A DNA stretch of 64,000 nt from an uncultured Oscillospiraceae bacterium. Its GTDB lineage: Bacteria > Bacillota > Clostridia > Oscillospirales > Ruminococcaceae. The notes under the pieces were generated by a model. The model ran no database searches. It saw only the letters and a program-made list of their open reading frames with translations, and was not told where the DNA came from. Shown here in pieces: positions 51,479 to 62,452 of the stretch (its first letter is position 1; each line of letters opens with the position of its first letter). The position numbers and the translations under genes were made by a program. The stretch spans positions 1-64,000 of the forward strand of contig CAJFOX010000006.1 in the NCBI GenBank assembly GCA_904397845.1, read 5' to 3'.

Positions 51479-52900
51479 TTATCCTTCTAATATCCTTCGA
51501 TACATGGCAATATATTCTCCTGCTGACTTTTTCCAGCTGAAATCACATTCCATTGCATGGACAACAACTTTCTGCCAAGCCTCTTTATCCGCATATAAGC
51601 CCAAAGCACGCTTTACCGCGCCCAGCATATCATGCGCATTATAGGACTGGAAGGTAAAGCCGTTTCCATCTTCGCCTCCCAGATCCTGAATCGAATCTTT
51701 CAAGCCGCCGATGGCCCGTACAATTGGAATCGTGCCATACCGCAAGGCAACCATCTGCGCCAGGCCGCACGGCTCGCTTTTGGAAGGCATTAAAAATGTA
51801 TCTGCACCGGCATAAATTTTCCGGGCAAGCGGTGGAATAAAGCCTTTTGCAAAGCTGACTTTTTCCGGATACTTCCGCTGCATCTCTTCAAAAAAAGATT
51901 CAAACATATATTCTCCGGAGCCCAGCACGACAAGCTGCAAATTTTCCTGGAGCATCTCTTCTCCGATATATTTGACCAGATCAAGCCCTTTATGATCTAC
52001 CAACCGGCTGACGATTCCCAAAAGCATAACGTCTTTTTCCTGCGGCAGGCCCATTTCCTCCTGTAAAGCCCGCTTATCCTCCGCTTTGCCCGATGGATCA
52101 TCTTTGGAAAAAGGCGCTGAAAGATTCGGGTCGGTCTGGGGATCGTACCCCTCTACATCAATACCATTGAGAATTCCCATCAATTTAAATTGACGTGCCT
52201 TTAAAATCCGATCCAATCCATGGGAGTACCAGGGATCCAGAATTTCCTGCGCATAGGTCCGGCTGACAGTGGTAATCATGTTGCACTGGTCAATGCCGCC
52301 CTTCATGTAGTTCACACACCCGTCATACTCAACAATCGGAGTAGCGCTTTGCGGAATGCCCAGTACATCCTGAACCATTTCCATTCCATATTTCCCTTGG
52401 TACTGAATATTGTGGATTGTCAATACTGTTTTGAGATCACGGAACTTCTTTTCCCCTCTGTAAAACAGATTCAAGTAAACCGGAACCAGTGCCGTCTGCC
52501 AATCGTTGCAGTGAATAATATCCGGCGCGTAGTCGATATAATGCAGCATTTCAAGAATGGCCTTAGAGAAAAATGCAAATCGTTCTCCATCGTCATAATA
52601 TCCATACAGACCGGGGCGTTTGAAATAGTACTCGTTATCCAAAAAGTAATAGACAACACCGTTATGGTTGGCCTCAAATACGCCACAGTAAAGGCTACGC
52701 CAGGATAAATAAACGGTAAAATTCGTTACATATTTCATTTTCGCACGCAGTTCCGGTTTGATATCGCTGTAAAGCGGTATTACCACCCGGCAGGCCTGCA
52801 TTTTGTTTCGGATCGCTTTTGGCAAAGAGCCGGCTACATCCGCCAGACCTCCGGAAGCCGCAAAGGGAAGCGCCTCACTGGCGGCGTATAAAATTTTCAT
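51479..52900 (-). CDS. glgA: Glycogen synthase (ADP-glucose)
   Basis: 473 aa GT5 enzyme. The KTGGL-like ADP-glucose motif reads ASGGLADVAGSLPKA. Other signatures are IIHCNDWQTALVPVYL, TIHNIQYQGKYG, LLGIVSRLVDHKGLD and PSKSEPCGLAQMVALRYGTIPIVRAIGGL. AGGAGG precedes ATG 52900. Last gene of glgBCDA. Confidence 0.96.
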   Translation of the reverse strand: MKILYAASEALPFAASGGLADVAGSLPKAIRNKMQACRVVIPLYSDIKPELRAKMKYVTNFTVYLSWRSLYCGVFEANHNGVVYYFLDNEYYFKRPGLYGYYDDGERFAFFSKAILEMLHYIDYAPDIIHCNDWQTALVPVYLNLFYRGEKKFRDLKTVLTIHNIQYQGKYGMEMVQDVLGIPQSATPIVEYDGCVNYMKGGIDQCNMITTVSRTYAQEILDPWYSHGLDRILKARQFKLMGILNGIDVEGYDPQTDPNLSAPFSKDDPSGKAEDKRALQEEMGLPQEKDVMLLGIVSRLVDHKGLDLVKYIGEEMLQENLQLVVLGSGEYMFESFFEEMQRKYPEKVSFAKGFIPPLARKIYAGADTFLMPSKSEPCGLAQMVALRYGTIPIVRAIGGLKDSIQDLGGEDGNGFTFQSYNAHDMLGAVKRALGLYADKEAWQKVVVHAMECDFSWKKSAGEYIAMYRRILEG

Positions 52901-52941
52901 GAATCAAACCTCCTATCCAGGCGTTTGCAGAGAATGCCCTT

Positions 52942-54066
52942 TTAAATGACGCTTTTTTTCTCGATAAAAAGCGGGTAGGTCTTGTACCCCACTAGCGTTC
53001 TGGTATCCCGAATCGTCGCATCCCGGTCGGCTACCACATATTCCAGCCTTGCGCCGTCCCCGATGACCGCGCCCGCCATAATGATGCTGTCCCGGATCAC
53101 CGCCCCGCGCCCAATCTTTGCGCCACGGAAAATGACCGAATTTTCTACCGTGCCTTCAATGATACAACCATCCGCCACCAAAGAGTGATTCACAGCAGCG
53201 CCCAGCCCGTATTTGGCAGGCACCTGATCCCGTACCCGGGTCAGCACCGGCCGTTCTGCCGGAAAAAGTTCCTGACGCACCTGTGGTTTCAAAAGCGCCA
53301 TGCTGGCATCAAAATAATCCTGCAGGCTGTTAATCCGCATGACATAATTTTCAATCTCATAGGCGTAAATGCGCATGGTATCGCTTTGCTCTATCAAAAT
53401 ATCCTTGGTAAAACTGCGCTTATTGCGGCTGCGTGCTTCTTCTACGATTTTTTCCAGCAGTTCGCGCTTCATAACCGCTACGTTCAGATAGGCATTCTGC
53501 TCCCCTTCTAACTGAGGAGAAAGCCAAACTCTTCCTACCCGCCCGTCGTCTCCCACATCGAAAACGGCAATATTTTCATTGCCTTTCCGACGGATTTTTT
53601 CCCGCCGGTAGGCCAAAGTGATCTCTGCTCCCCTTTTTTCATGAAACGCAATCATTTTCTGGAAATCCAGATTAGCGATCAAATCGCAGTCCGCTAAAAT
53701 CACATATTCCGCCCGGCCATTGCGAATATATCCGGACACACCGGCCAGTGCATCCAGCCGGCCCGCATAAATTCCCTGATTGTCTCCGCTGCTGTAGGGC
53801 GGCAGAACGGTCAGCCCTCCCAGCTTACGCGCTAAGTCCCACTCTCTGCCGCTGCCCAAATGATCCATCAGCGTTTGATAGTTGGATTTGGCAATCACAC
53901 CGACCTCGCTGACACCGGAATTCACCATGCTTGACAGGACAAAATCCACCAGGCGGTATCTGCCGCCAAATGGGACAGACCCCGTTGTCCTTTCACGCGT
54001 CAGGCTTCCCAGATGATTGTCATGCATATTGGAAAAAATAATTCCCATCGCAGTACGTTTGATCAT
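52942..54066 (-). CDS. glgD: GlgD, ADP-glucose pyrophosphorylase regulatory subunit
   Basis: 374 aa, homologous to GlgC but divergent at the catalytic start. Where GlgC has AGGQGSRLY, this protein reads [33 protein letters not shown]. The C-terminal beta-helix repeats are kept ([16 protein letters not shown]). In Firmicutes GlgD combines with GlgC to raise its activity. ATG 54066 overlaps the glgC stop (ATGA). Confidence 0.94.
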   Translation of the reverse strand: MIKRTAMGIIFSNMHDNHLGSLTRERTTGSVPFGGRYRLVDFVLSSMVNSGVSEVGVIAKSNYQTLMDHLGSGREWDLARKLGGLTVLPPYSSGDNQGIYAGRLDALAGVSGYIRNGRAEYVILADCDLIANLDFQKMIAFHEKRGAEITLAYRREKIRRKGNENIAVFDVGDDGRVGRVWLSPQLEGEQNAYLNVAVMKRELLEKIVEEARSRNKRSFTKDILIEQSDTMRIYAYEIENYVMRINSLQDYFDASMALLKPQVRQELFPAERPVLTRVRDQVPAKYGLGAAVNHSLVADGCIIEGTVENSVIFRGAKIGRGAVIRDSIIMAGAVIGDGARLEYVVADRDATIRDTRTLVGYKTYPLFIEKKSVI

Positions 54067-55286
54067 TTTACCAGCACCTCCCCAGCGGCAATATCCGTTT
54101 CTACCATGGCTTTCGGCGCGATATGCACGTCCGGTCCAATGGTTACGCCGCTGCCGATTACCGTTACGCCCCAGCTGGAAACATCCTCCATACTCTCCGG
54201 CCGCGCACCGACTACTGCATTTTCCCCGATTATTGTCTGTTCCGCAACGATGGTATAGTCCACCACTGCGCCCTTCCGTACCACGCTGCCTGGCATAATA
54301 ATGCTGTCGCGCACGACGGCGCCTTCTTCAATGGTTACACCGGCAAAAACGACGGAAAAATCCACTGTCCCTTCAATAACGCAGCCCTCGGTAACCATGG
54401 AGTTCTGCACATGCGCTCCAGGCGCGATATAATGGGGAGGCAGCGCCGGATTTCTGGCGTAAATTTTCCAGTCGGGATCATACAAAGACAATGGTACCTT
54501 TGGATCCAACAAGTCCATATTGGCTTCCCACAGGCTGTCGATCGTACCAACATCTTTCCAGTAGCCATCAAAAGCGTATGCATACATCCGCTCGTTTTCC
54601 GCAAGCATACCGGGTATGATATTCTTCCCAAAGTCATTGGCGCTGCCGGGTGTTTTTGCATCCCGCTCCAAGTATTCTTTCAGCTTCTTCCATGTGAATA
54701 TGTAGATTCCCATAGAAGCCAGGTTGCTTTTGGGATGGGCAGGTTTTTCTTCAAATTCATAGACTCTTCCATCTTCCCGCGCATTCATAATGCCAAAGCG
54801 GGATGCCTCTTCCATTGGAACCTGCAATACTGCTATCGTGCAGTCAGCCTCTTTTTCTTTATGGAATTTGAGCATTTTCTCATAATCCATTTTGTAGATA
54901 TGGTCTCCGGAAAGAATCAAAACATAGTTCGGATCATACCTCTCAATAAAAGGCAGGTTTTGATAGATGGCGTTGGCCGTTCCAGTATACCAGTCGGAAC
55001 CGGAACTCTTCTGATAGGGTGGAAGCACAAAAACGCCGCCCTCCTGACGATCCAGATCCCACGGCTGGCCGCTGCCGATATACTCGTTGAGCACCAGCGG
55101 CTGATATTGGGTAAGAACGCCCACTGTATCGATTCCGGAATTCACACAATTTGACAGCGGGAAATCAATAATCCGGTATTTCCCCCCGAAGGGCACTGCC
55201 GGTTTTGCAAGGTTTTTGGTCAGGCTATAAAGGCGGCTGCCCTGACCGCCTGCCAGCAACATTGCGATCCATTCTTTTTTCCTCAA
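54063..55286 (-). CDS. glgC: ADP-glucose pyrophosphorylase, catalytic subunit
   Basis: 407 aa. I use TTG 55286 ([20 protein letters not shown]), six bases after GGAGGG, because the N-terminal strand is needed. Motifs: [53 protein letters not shown] and a C-terminal left-handed beta-helix. Committing step of glycogen synthesis. Confidence 0.96.
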   Translation of the reverse strand: MRKKEWIAMLLAGGQGSRLYSLTKNLAKPAVPFGGKYRIIDFPLSNCVNSGIDTVGVLTQYQPLVLNEYIGSGQPWDLDRQEGGVFVLPPYQKSSGSDWYTGTANAIYQNLPFIERYDPNYVLILSGDHIYKMDYEKMLKFHKEKEADCTIAVLQVPMEEASRFGIMNAREDGRVYEFEEKPAHPKSNLASMGIYIFTWKKLKEYLERDAKTPGSANDFGKNIIPGMLAENERMYAYAFDGYWKDVGTIDSLWEANMDLLDPKVPLSLYDPDWKIYARNPALPPHYIAPGAHVQNSMVTEGCVIEGTVDFSVVFAGVTIEEGAVVRDSIIMPGSVVRKGAVVDYTIVAEQTIIGENAVVGARPESMEDVSSWGVTVIGSGVTIGPDVHIAPKAMVETDIAAGEVLVK

Positions 55287-55328
55287 GGAAAACCCTCCTT
55301 CTTAAAACGGGAGTAAAACCCGTGTTCA

Positions 55329-57281
55329 TCATTTTTTGCCGGCCTTTTTTCCCGCGGTTTTCCCCTCCGGTTTCCGCCGCGGCTTTCGAGGCGCTGCCGG
55401 AGTAAACTCCAGATACATTGTGGATAAGGGCGGTATGGTCAGGCTGACAGAATGATCATACCCGTGCGACGGTTTTTTTCGGGTGCGGACAGTACCGTTT
55501 GTAAGGCCGCTCCCGCCAAATTCTTTGGCGTCAGAATTAAATGTTTCCTTATATCTGCCAGCAGCCGGCACTCCTACCACATAATCATACCTTGCTATAG
55601 GGCAGAAATTGCAGACAACCATGATATTTTTCTGCATTTCATCTATCCGGCGGAAAATAATAATATTCTGCTGGTTGTCATCCGGGACAAGCCATTGAAA
55701 CCCTTCCCAGGAATCCTCTACCTGCCAGAACGGAGAATGCTCCAGGTAATAATGATTGAGCTTTGCCACATATTGCTGCAGTTGCGCATGCTTTTCGTAC
55801 CCGAGCAACAGCCAATCCAGCTCCTGCTTTTCGTTCCATTCAATAAACTGCCCAAACTCCTGCCCCATGAACAGCAGCTTTTTGCCCGGATGTGCCATCA
55901 TATAGCCTAAAAAAGCACGTACGCCGGCAAATTTCATATCATAGTCGCCCGGCATTTTATTGATTAGCGAACATTTGCCATGTACCACCTCGTCATGAGA
56001 AATCGGCAGCACAAAATTTTCGGAAAAAGCATAAAACATACTGAAGGTCAGCTTATCATGGTGATATGCCCGGTAAATCGGGTCCATGGAAAAATATGCT
56101 AAAACATCGTTCATCCATCCCATATTCCATTTATAATGGAAACCCAAACCGCCATCGAAAGCCGGTTTTGTAACCAAAGGCCATGCGGTGGATTCTTCCG
56201 CAATCATGATCACACCGGGGTTCTCAGAAATGACAGCAGCATTGAGTTTTTGCAAAAAAGCCATTGCCTCCAGGTTTTCCCGCCCCCCCTGATGGTTCGG
56301 GGTCCATTCTCCCGCCTCTCTGCCATAATCCAAATACAGCATCGACGCTACGGCATCCACCCGGATGCCGTCGACATGGAATTCCTGTACCCAGAGCATG
56401 GCAGAAGAAATCAGAAAACTCTGTACTTCCGGTTTGGCGTAATCAAAAACGTGGGTCCCCCACTGTTTATGCTCCCGTTTCTTCGGGTCACTGTATTCAT
56501 AACAGGAGGATCCGTCAAATTCATAAAGCCCATGAGCGTCTTTCGGGAAGTGGGCGGGCACCCAGTCCATGATAACCCCGATATCCGCCTGATGTAACAA
56601 ATCTACAAAACGCATGAACTGTTCCGGCGTGCCATAACGAGAGGTGGGAGCAAAATAACCCGTCACCTGATAACCCCAGGATCCGTCATACGGATACTCC
56701 GTGACCGGCATTAACTCCACATGGGTGTACCCCATTTGCTTTAGATAAGGGATAAGCTCCTCGGCCGTTTTTTCATAAGAAAAACAATTCCCGTCCGGAT
56801 ACCGCCTCCAGGACCCCAGGTGTATTTCATAAATATTCATTGGTCCGACAAAAGAATTCTGCCCTTTTCGGCGTTTCATCCAGGCGGCGTCATGCCAACG
56901 GTAACCGGAAATATCATAAAGTTTAGAAGCTGTTCCCGGCGCCGTTTCATGGTGGTAGGCATAAGGGTCGGCCTTTAAGACGACGTTTCCACTGCGGCCC
57001 GTAACTGCATATTTATATAAATCGAATTGCTTCAGCCCCGGAATAAATCCTTCCCAGATTCCCTCCTGCGATTTTGTCAATGGATTCGCATGAGGATCCC
57101 ATTGATTGAAGTCGCCCACAACCGAAACTCCTTTTGCCGCAGGCGCCCAGACACGAAAACGAAATCCTTTCCCTTTTTCATTTTTCTCAGGATGCGACCC
57201 GAAAAAGCGATAGGCATGATAGTTCATTCCGTGGCAAAAATCCATTATTATATTCCTATTTGGGGACGGACGTTTTTCCAT
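55329..57281 (-). CDS. glgB: 1,4-alpha-glucan branching enzyme
   Basis: 650 aa from ATG 57281 (GGGAGG nine bases upstream). N-terminal CBM48 ([22 protein letters not shown]), GH13 barrel with [40 protein letters not shown] (nucleophile Asp), MIAEEST (acid/base Glu), [12 protein letters not shown]. The C-terminal beta domain ends in a Lys/Arg-rich tail ([21 protein letters not shown]), which is longer and more basic than usual. First gene of glgBCDA. Confidence 0.95.
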   Translation of the reverse strand: MEKRPSPNRNIIMDFCHGMNYHAYRFFGSHPEKNEKGKGFRFRVWAPAAKGVSVVGDFNQWDPHANPLTKSQEGIWEGFIPGLKQFDLYKYAVTGRSGNVVLKADPYAYHHETAPGTASKLYDISGYRWHDAAWMKRRKGQNSFVGPMNIYEIHLGSWRRYPDGNCFSYEKTAEELIPYLKQMGYTHVELMPVTEYPYDGSWGYQVTGYFAPTSRYGTPEQFMRFVDLLHQADIGVIMDWVPAHFPKDAHGLYEFDGSSCYEYSDPKKREHKQWGTHVFDYAKPEVQSFLISSAMLWVQEFHVDGIRVDAVASMLYLDYGREAGEWTPNHQGGRENLEAMAFLQKLNAAVISENPGVIMIAEESTAWPLVTKPAFDGGLGFHYKWNMGWMNDVLAYFSMDPIYRAYHHDKLTFSMFYAFSENFVLPISHDEVVHGKCSLINKMPGDYDMKFAGVRAFLGYMMAHPGKKLLFMGQEFGQFIEWNEKQELDWLLLGYEKHAQLQQYVAKLNHYYLEHSPFWQVEDSWEGFQWLVPDDNQQNIIIFRRIDEMQKNIMVVCNFCPIARYDYVVGVPAAGRYKETFNSDAKEFGGSGLTNGTVRTRKKPSHGYDHSVSLTIPPLSTMYLEFTPAAPRKPRRKPEGKTAGKKAGKK

Positions 57282-57311
57282 TGCCGTACACCTCCCATTC
57301 CTGTTACTCTC

Positions 57312-57339
57312 ATTGTAGCACACTTTCCTTTTTTTGCAA
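57312..57339 (-). promoter_or_regulatory. Promoter of glgBCDA
   Basis: TTGCAA (57334-57339), 16-base spacer, TACAAT (57312-57317) on the minus strand. Confidence 0.6.
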
Positions 57340-57522
57340 TACAATATTGTGCAAAATAGTTATTTTATCAGAATAATAATATTTATTTTTATTTATTTTT
57401 ACAAATCTCTTACGTTTTTTTGATTTTTCGGACCTTCTTTTCGGCAAATCGTCACAAGTATAGCATAGCCCGTCTGAAAATCCTTACGAAAAAAGTCGTG
57501 GAAAGGTAAATCGCTTTTTCCA

Positions 57523-57549
57523 GGAAAGCCTATTTGCTTTCCGTTTTTT
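57523..57549 (+). terminator. Orphan plus-strand terminator
   Basis: GGAAAGC and GCTTTCC arms around CTATTT, followed by TTTTTT on the plus strand, in the 57345-57681 gap. No plus-strand gene precedes it. A short unannotated RNA could end here, or the fold is incidental. Confidence 0.4.
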
Positions 57550-57681
57550 AGGGAAAAAACATCATTGCAAGTCAGAACGTTACCTATCGTAAAGGGATTT
57601 CCTTTGTGAATCTCATGTGCTGTTTTTGCAAAAAGTCCATTTCCTTCTCAATCACACTGGGAATGGGGTTTTAGGCATAAA

Positions 57682-57711
57682 AAAGACCGCAATCAGAAGA
57701 TTGCGGTCTTC
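57682..57711 (-). terminator. Terminator of gap
   Basis: AAGACCGCAATC and GATTGCGGTCTT arms, T-run on the minus strand. Confidence 0.9.
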
Positions 57712-57725
57712 GAATCAGTTGAAAA

Positions 57726-58784
<1,059 letters not shown>

Positions 58785-58786
58785 TT

Positions 58787-58815
58787 ATTTTATACCAAAT
58801 TGAAAAGAAGCACAA
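58787..58815 (-). promoter_or_regulatory. Promoter of gap
   Basis: TTGTGC (58810-58815), 17-base spacer, TAAAAT (58787-58792) on the minus strand. The AT-rich stretch 58816-59043 shows nothing else. Confidence 0.6.
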
Positions 58816-59043
58816 GCCATTTGTGATAAATTTAACTAAAATTTCTCAAATTGTCTTTATTTTATAAAAAACAATGTTTTGACAAGGAAAATATTGTATA
58901 TTTTTCTATTATTCGCTTTTATTTTCTGTTTTTCAGAATCACAGTAAAAAAGAATTTGCCTAATTTTTAAAAAAGGAAAAGGATAATCAAAAAAATCACG
59001 CAAAAAATAGAAAAAGCCTGTAGACGCATTTCCCTTCTCAAGC

Positions 59044-59101
59044 TTTACAATCATTTTTGAATTGAGTATAATAATGGTAAATCTTGTCGAAACCTGTCGA
59101 A
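59044..59101 (+). promoter_or_regulatory. Promoter with two tandem Spo0A boxes
   Basis: TTTACA (59044-59049), 17-base spacer, TATAAT (59067-59072). Two copies of the 0A box TGTCGAA at 59085-59091 and 59095-59101 lie exactly ten bases apart, just after the expected start point. The position suggests repression by Spo0A~P. Confidence 0.65.
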
Positions 59102-59149
59102 ATCTTTTTTAGGGAACCCCTTTGCTTTTTCGGCCGAAAGGAGGCTTTT

Positions 59150-60286
59150 ATGAACGACCATCCCGGCTGGGCAAAGCCATTCATCGCCATGTATGCAAAT
59201 TCCCCTATTGTTACCCTGATTCTAGATGACACGTTGGAAATCCGGTGGGAAAATAAGGCCGCAAAAAGAGGAGGTTCTCTGATTCGCCAGTTGAATTGGG
59301 ATGACTGCCTTGTCCGTGCAAAGCAAAACGGGTTACTGCCATGCTTACAGGAGGGGAAACCTTTTGCGTTGGCTGATCCGCTTCTTTTTCACCCTCCAGT
59401 TCATTTCGTCTTCCAACCGCAAATGGACGAATCTGGCCTTCTACAGGGCGTTCTTGTCCATGTTTTCCAAGAGGTTGGCGCTTCTTCGCCGGAATGGAGG
59501 GAAAGTATGTATCAGCCTTCCAATATTTTCAACCACCAATTCCGGGCGCCTCTTTCTCAGATTTTTTCCGTTTTGAATTTACTGCAAACGGAATACCAGA
59601 AAGATGAAATATTACAAAAATATCTTGGCAATATCAACTGGTATTGCTATCGGATCCTTCGAACTGTCATCAATTTTTCTATGGATAACCGGATTCAGTC
59701 CGGTCAGTTGAAGCCCAAAATGTTAGCGGGAGATCTCTGCCGTTTTATGCGTATTCTTTGCAAAGATACAGCAGAACTTTTGCAAAACGCAGGCTATCAC
59801 TTTGTCTACGAGGTTCCTGATGAGCCTTTTGTTTCTTTATACGATGGTGATCTGCTCTCCTGTGCTATCTGCAACTTGATTTCCAACGCCTGTAAGTTTA
59901 CCAGCCCAGAAGCTGGCGGCCTTATTTCGCTGAAAATGGCGATCTGGGAAAAACAGGTTATAATCACTATTACTGATAATGGTTCCGGCATGAAACCACA
60001 GGTTTTGAAACGTGCTTTCGAGCGGTTTTATTCCTTTGATCCGGAAACAGAAGCGCCTTGTGGCGACGGATTGGGACTTTTTATCTGCCGTTTTCTTTTG
60101 CAGCTCCACCATGGAACTCTCGCCCTTCAGACAAAAGAGCGGGAAGGGACAACTGCTGCGCTGACCCTTCCCATGGCAAAACCAGGCGGCAATGCTGTCT
60201 TTTACGACGATCCCGTTTCTTTGGCCAGAGATCGTTTTTCCAATCTGTATGTTATTTTGTCGGATGCAATTCCACCGGAGGTTTAA
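59150..60286 (+). CDS. Soluble orphan sensor histidine kinase
   Basis: 378 aa from ATG 59150 (AAAGGAGG upstream). There is no membrane helix. An N-terminal PAS-like part (about 10-110) is followed by a dimerisation helix with His129 (FNHQFRAPLSQI). The ATPase has the N box CNLISNACKFT, G1 DNGSGMK and G2 GDGLGLFICRFLLQLHHG. No response regulator is adjacent. Soluble orphan kinases in Clostridia and Bacilli often feed Spo0A. The 0A boxes at its promoter point the same way. Confidence 0.85.
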   Translation: MNDHPGWAKPFIAMYANSPIVTLILDDTLEIRWENKAAKRGGSLIRQLNWDDCLVRAKQNGLLPCLQEGKPFALADPLLFHPPVHFVFQPQMDESGLLQGVLVHVFQEVGASSPEWRESMYQPSNIFNHQFRAPLSQIFSVLNLLQTEYQKDEILQKYLGNINWYCYRILRTVINFSMDNRIQSGQLKPKMLAGDLCRFMRILCKDTAELLQNAGYHFVYEVPDEPFVSLYDGDLLSCAICNLISNACKFTSPEAGGLISLKMAIWEKQVIITITDNGSGMKPQVLKRAFERFYSFDPETEAPCGDGLGLFICRFLLQLHHGTLALQTKEREGTTAALTLPMAKPGGNAVFYDDPVSLARDRFSNLYVILSDAIPPEV

Positions 60287-60296
60287 CCTTTACTGC

Positions 60297-60333
60297 CAAA
60301 AGAGGCCTTGGATAAAATCCAAGGCCTCTTTTG
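60297..60333. terminator. Bidirectional terminator
   Basis: AAAAGAGGCCTTGGAT (60298-60313) and its exact complement (60317-60332) around three bases. Confidence 0.92.
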
Positions 60334-60359
60334 ATGGAAAATTGGAAAAGCCAGCGGCA

Positions 60360-61277
60360 TTATAAACGCCGCGGCGCTTCTTCGATCTTCTCCTCTTTTT
60401 GCGGCAGCTGTGCCAAAATAATGGCGCAAAAGACTAAAATGCAACCGATCAGTTCTCTCACGGTCAGCTTTTGCCCCAGAATGACCCATCCTGCCAGTAC
60501 TGAAATGACCGATTCCAAACTCAATATCAAAGACGCAATCGTGGGATCAATATGCCGCTGCCCCACAATCTGAAGCGTATACCCCACTCCGCAGCTGAAA
60601 ACGCCTGCATAAATAAGAGGCATCCAAGCCGCCAGAATTTGCGGTAGGGATGGACGCTCCATGATCAGCATGGGCACTGCGCATAAAAGGCCGCATACCA
60701 AAAATTGAATGCAGGACATCTTCACCCCATCTGCCTTCGGGGAAAAATAATCGATGATTAATATATGGGCGGAAAAGCAAAATGCGCTGGCCATTACCAG
60801 CAAATCTCCCTTTCCAACGGAAAAGCCCTCGGTTATGCAAAGCAGGTACATGCCGCCCACTGCAATAACCACTGCGACCCATATCAGTCCTGAAACCCGT
60901 CTTTTAAACAGTAACCCCAACAGCGGCACAATGACAATATAAAGTGCGGTAATAAAGCCCGCCTTTCCCACCGAAGTATACTGAATTCCCATCTGCTGCA
61001 GGGAACTTGCCACTGCCAGCGCCACCCCGCAGCAAATTCCGCCAATGAACAGAGTCCTGCCGTTTTGAGCAGGCGTATCCTCCTGTGCAGCCGGCTTTTT
61101 CCGATTCAAAAGCCAGATACACGGGATCAATACCAGACCGCCGACCAGCGAGCGAATCGCGTTAAAGGTAAACGGTCCGATGTAATCCATCCCTACCGAC
61201 TGCGCTACAAAAGCTACACCCCATATTGCCGCAGTGAGCAAGAGCATCAAGCTGCTTTTCCATTCTTTCGCCTTCAT
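60360..61277 (-). CDS. EamA/DMT-family exporter
   Basis: 305 aa from ATG 61277 (GGAAGAGG upstream). Ten helices in two EamA repeats: LLLTAAIWGVAFVAQSVGMDYIGPFTFNAIRSL in the first, YAGVFSCGVGYTLQIVGQRHIDPTIASLILSLESV in the second. Drug/metabolite transporter superfamily; substrate unknown. Confidence 0.88.
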   Translation of the reverse strand: MKAKEWKSSLMLLLTAAIWGVAFVAQSVGMDYIGPFTFNAIRSLVGGLVLIPCIWLLNRKKPAAQEDTPAQNGRTLFIGGICCGVALAVASSLQQMGIQYTSVGKAGFITALYIVIVPLLGLLFKRRVSGLIWVAVVIAVGGMYLLCITEGFSVGKGDLLVMASAFCFSAHILIIDYFSPKADGVKMSCIQFLVCGLLCAVPMLIMERPSLPQILAAWMPLIYAGVFSCGVGYTLQIVGQRHIDPTIASLILSLESVISVLAGWVILGQKLTVRELIGCILVFCAIILAQLPQKEEKIEEAPRRL

Positions 61278-61406
61278 TGCTTTTCCTCTTCCTTTCCACA
61301 CAAAGATTCAAAGCCTTTTTGCAAATATTGTATTGCTAAGGCATCCTCGTTTTGACCATCTATTCTTTGTTGATAAACGCCTGGCGGCAATCAGGCCGCT
61401 GATGGG

Positions 61407-62243
61407 CTATACTGCCGGCTTCGTTTTTTGATCTGCCGGCGTAATAAAAAAGCAAAAAAGGCCGATGAATAAAACAAGCCCCCACTCCATCCAATAGTTC
61501 AGCATCTGCGATAAATCGGACAGCGCCAAATTTCCCGCCATCAACGGGCAGACACACCAGATCAATCCCAGCGCGGTCGCCGCATGTCCAGAAAACAGCG
61601 CCCATCGGTAGCTTTTTTTGCCGATAACATTGCAGATCAGATGGCTTCCCGCCAAAAGGAACAGGCATTGGGCCGTCATCATCAAAATTTCCAGAAGGCG
61701 CTGCGGCATCCGGAAAGCCATTGGCAGCTGACCAAACCTGGTGACCAGCCGAAAAGCACTCCAAAGGGAGATCCAAAGCAGGCTGCGGGAATACCGGTAG
61801 ATGTGCAGGTTCTGATGCAACAGCCGAACGCCCAACATCATGAATGACAATGCTGCCGCCAGCGATAAAAAGCAATCCAGTCCCGGCAGGAAAAGCTTTG
61901 GAATTTGAACTGCTTCCCGCGAAAAAAGCGGCGATGCCGTTTGCCATCCCCCGTACAACCCGCCCATCAAAAGCAGTATGCCGCATAATACGCTGCTGGC
62001 TCCCCACAAAAAAGAATTGCCCTCGGCGCTGGCCCCTTCGCTTTTTGCCGCCGACCGGGCAGCCCATATATATAAACCGACCAAAAGAAAGATCCCCAAC
62101 AAATAAAAAAGAGTCAGCAGAGAGCTTTCTCCCACATAAAATCCTGTTTGATTGCTGATACCGGTGCGATATAAAAAATAATAGAGGATCCCCGCTGCCA
62201 GAACAGCCGGGACATAGCACAGATAAAAAAGCTTCTTCCTCAT
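61407..62243 (-). CDS. Multi-span membrane protein, function unknown
   Basis: 278 aa with about seven or eight predicted helices. No recognisable family motif. A polar loop AARSAAKSEGASAEGNSF (about 60-78) follows the second helix. It stands divergent from spoIID and upstream of the EamA gene by 129 bases. Confidence 0.6.
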   Translation of the reverse strand: MRKKLFYLCYVPAVLAAGILYYFLYRTGISNQTGFYVGESSLLTLFYLLGIFLLVGLYIWAARSAAKSEGASAEGNSFLWGASSVLCGILLLMGGLYGGWQTASPLFSREAVQIPKLFLPGLDCFLSLAAALSFMMLGVRLLHQNLHIYRYSRSLLWISLWSAFRLVTRFGQLPMAFRMPQRLLEILMMTAQCLFLLAGSHLICNVIGKKSYRWALFSGHAATALGLIWCVCPLMAGNLALSDLSQMLNYWMEWGLVLFIGLFCFFITPADQKTKPAV

Positions 62244-62402
62244 TTTTTGTTTCCTTCTTTCCTCTTGCCAAAACAGCTGTTTTACGCCCGCTTTTACTCA
62301 AAAAAGCGGCCTTTTCAGATGGAAAAGGACTTTCTAATCCACAATCCGTTTTCATAATGGGATGATGATACCGCAGGCGCTTCTTTCTGTATAGGCCGAC
62401 AG

Positions 62403-62431
62403 GCATTTTTTCTCTCTCTGGTTCATATATC
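62403..62431 (+). promoter_or_regulatory. SigmaE-type promoter of spoIID
   Basis: GCATTTT (62403-62409), 14 bases, CATATATC (62424-62431). The spacing equals that of the spmA promoter. spoIID is a classic sigmaE gene in Bacillus. Confidence 0.5.
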
Positions 62432-62452
62432 TGGACAAGAGGGGGATTTTCC

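Noticed and set aside
54123-55154. Plus-strand open frame of 343 codons
   Set aside because: Antisense of glgC; His/Ile-rich shadow composition without motifs.
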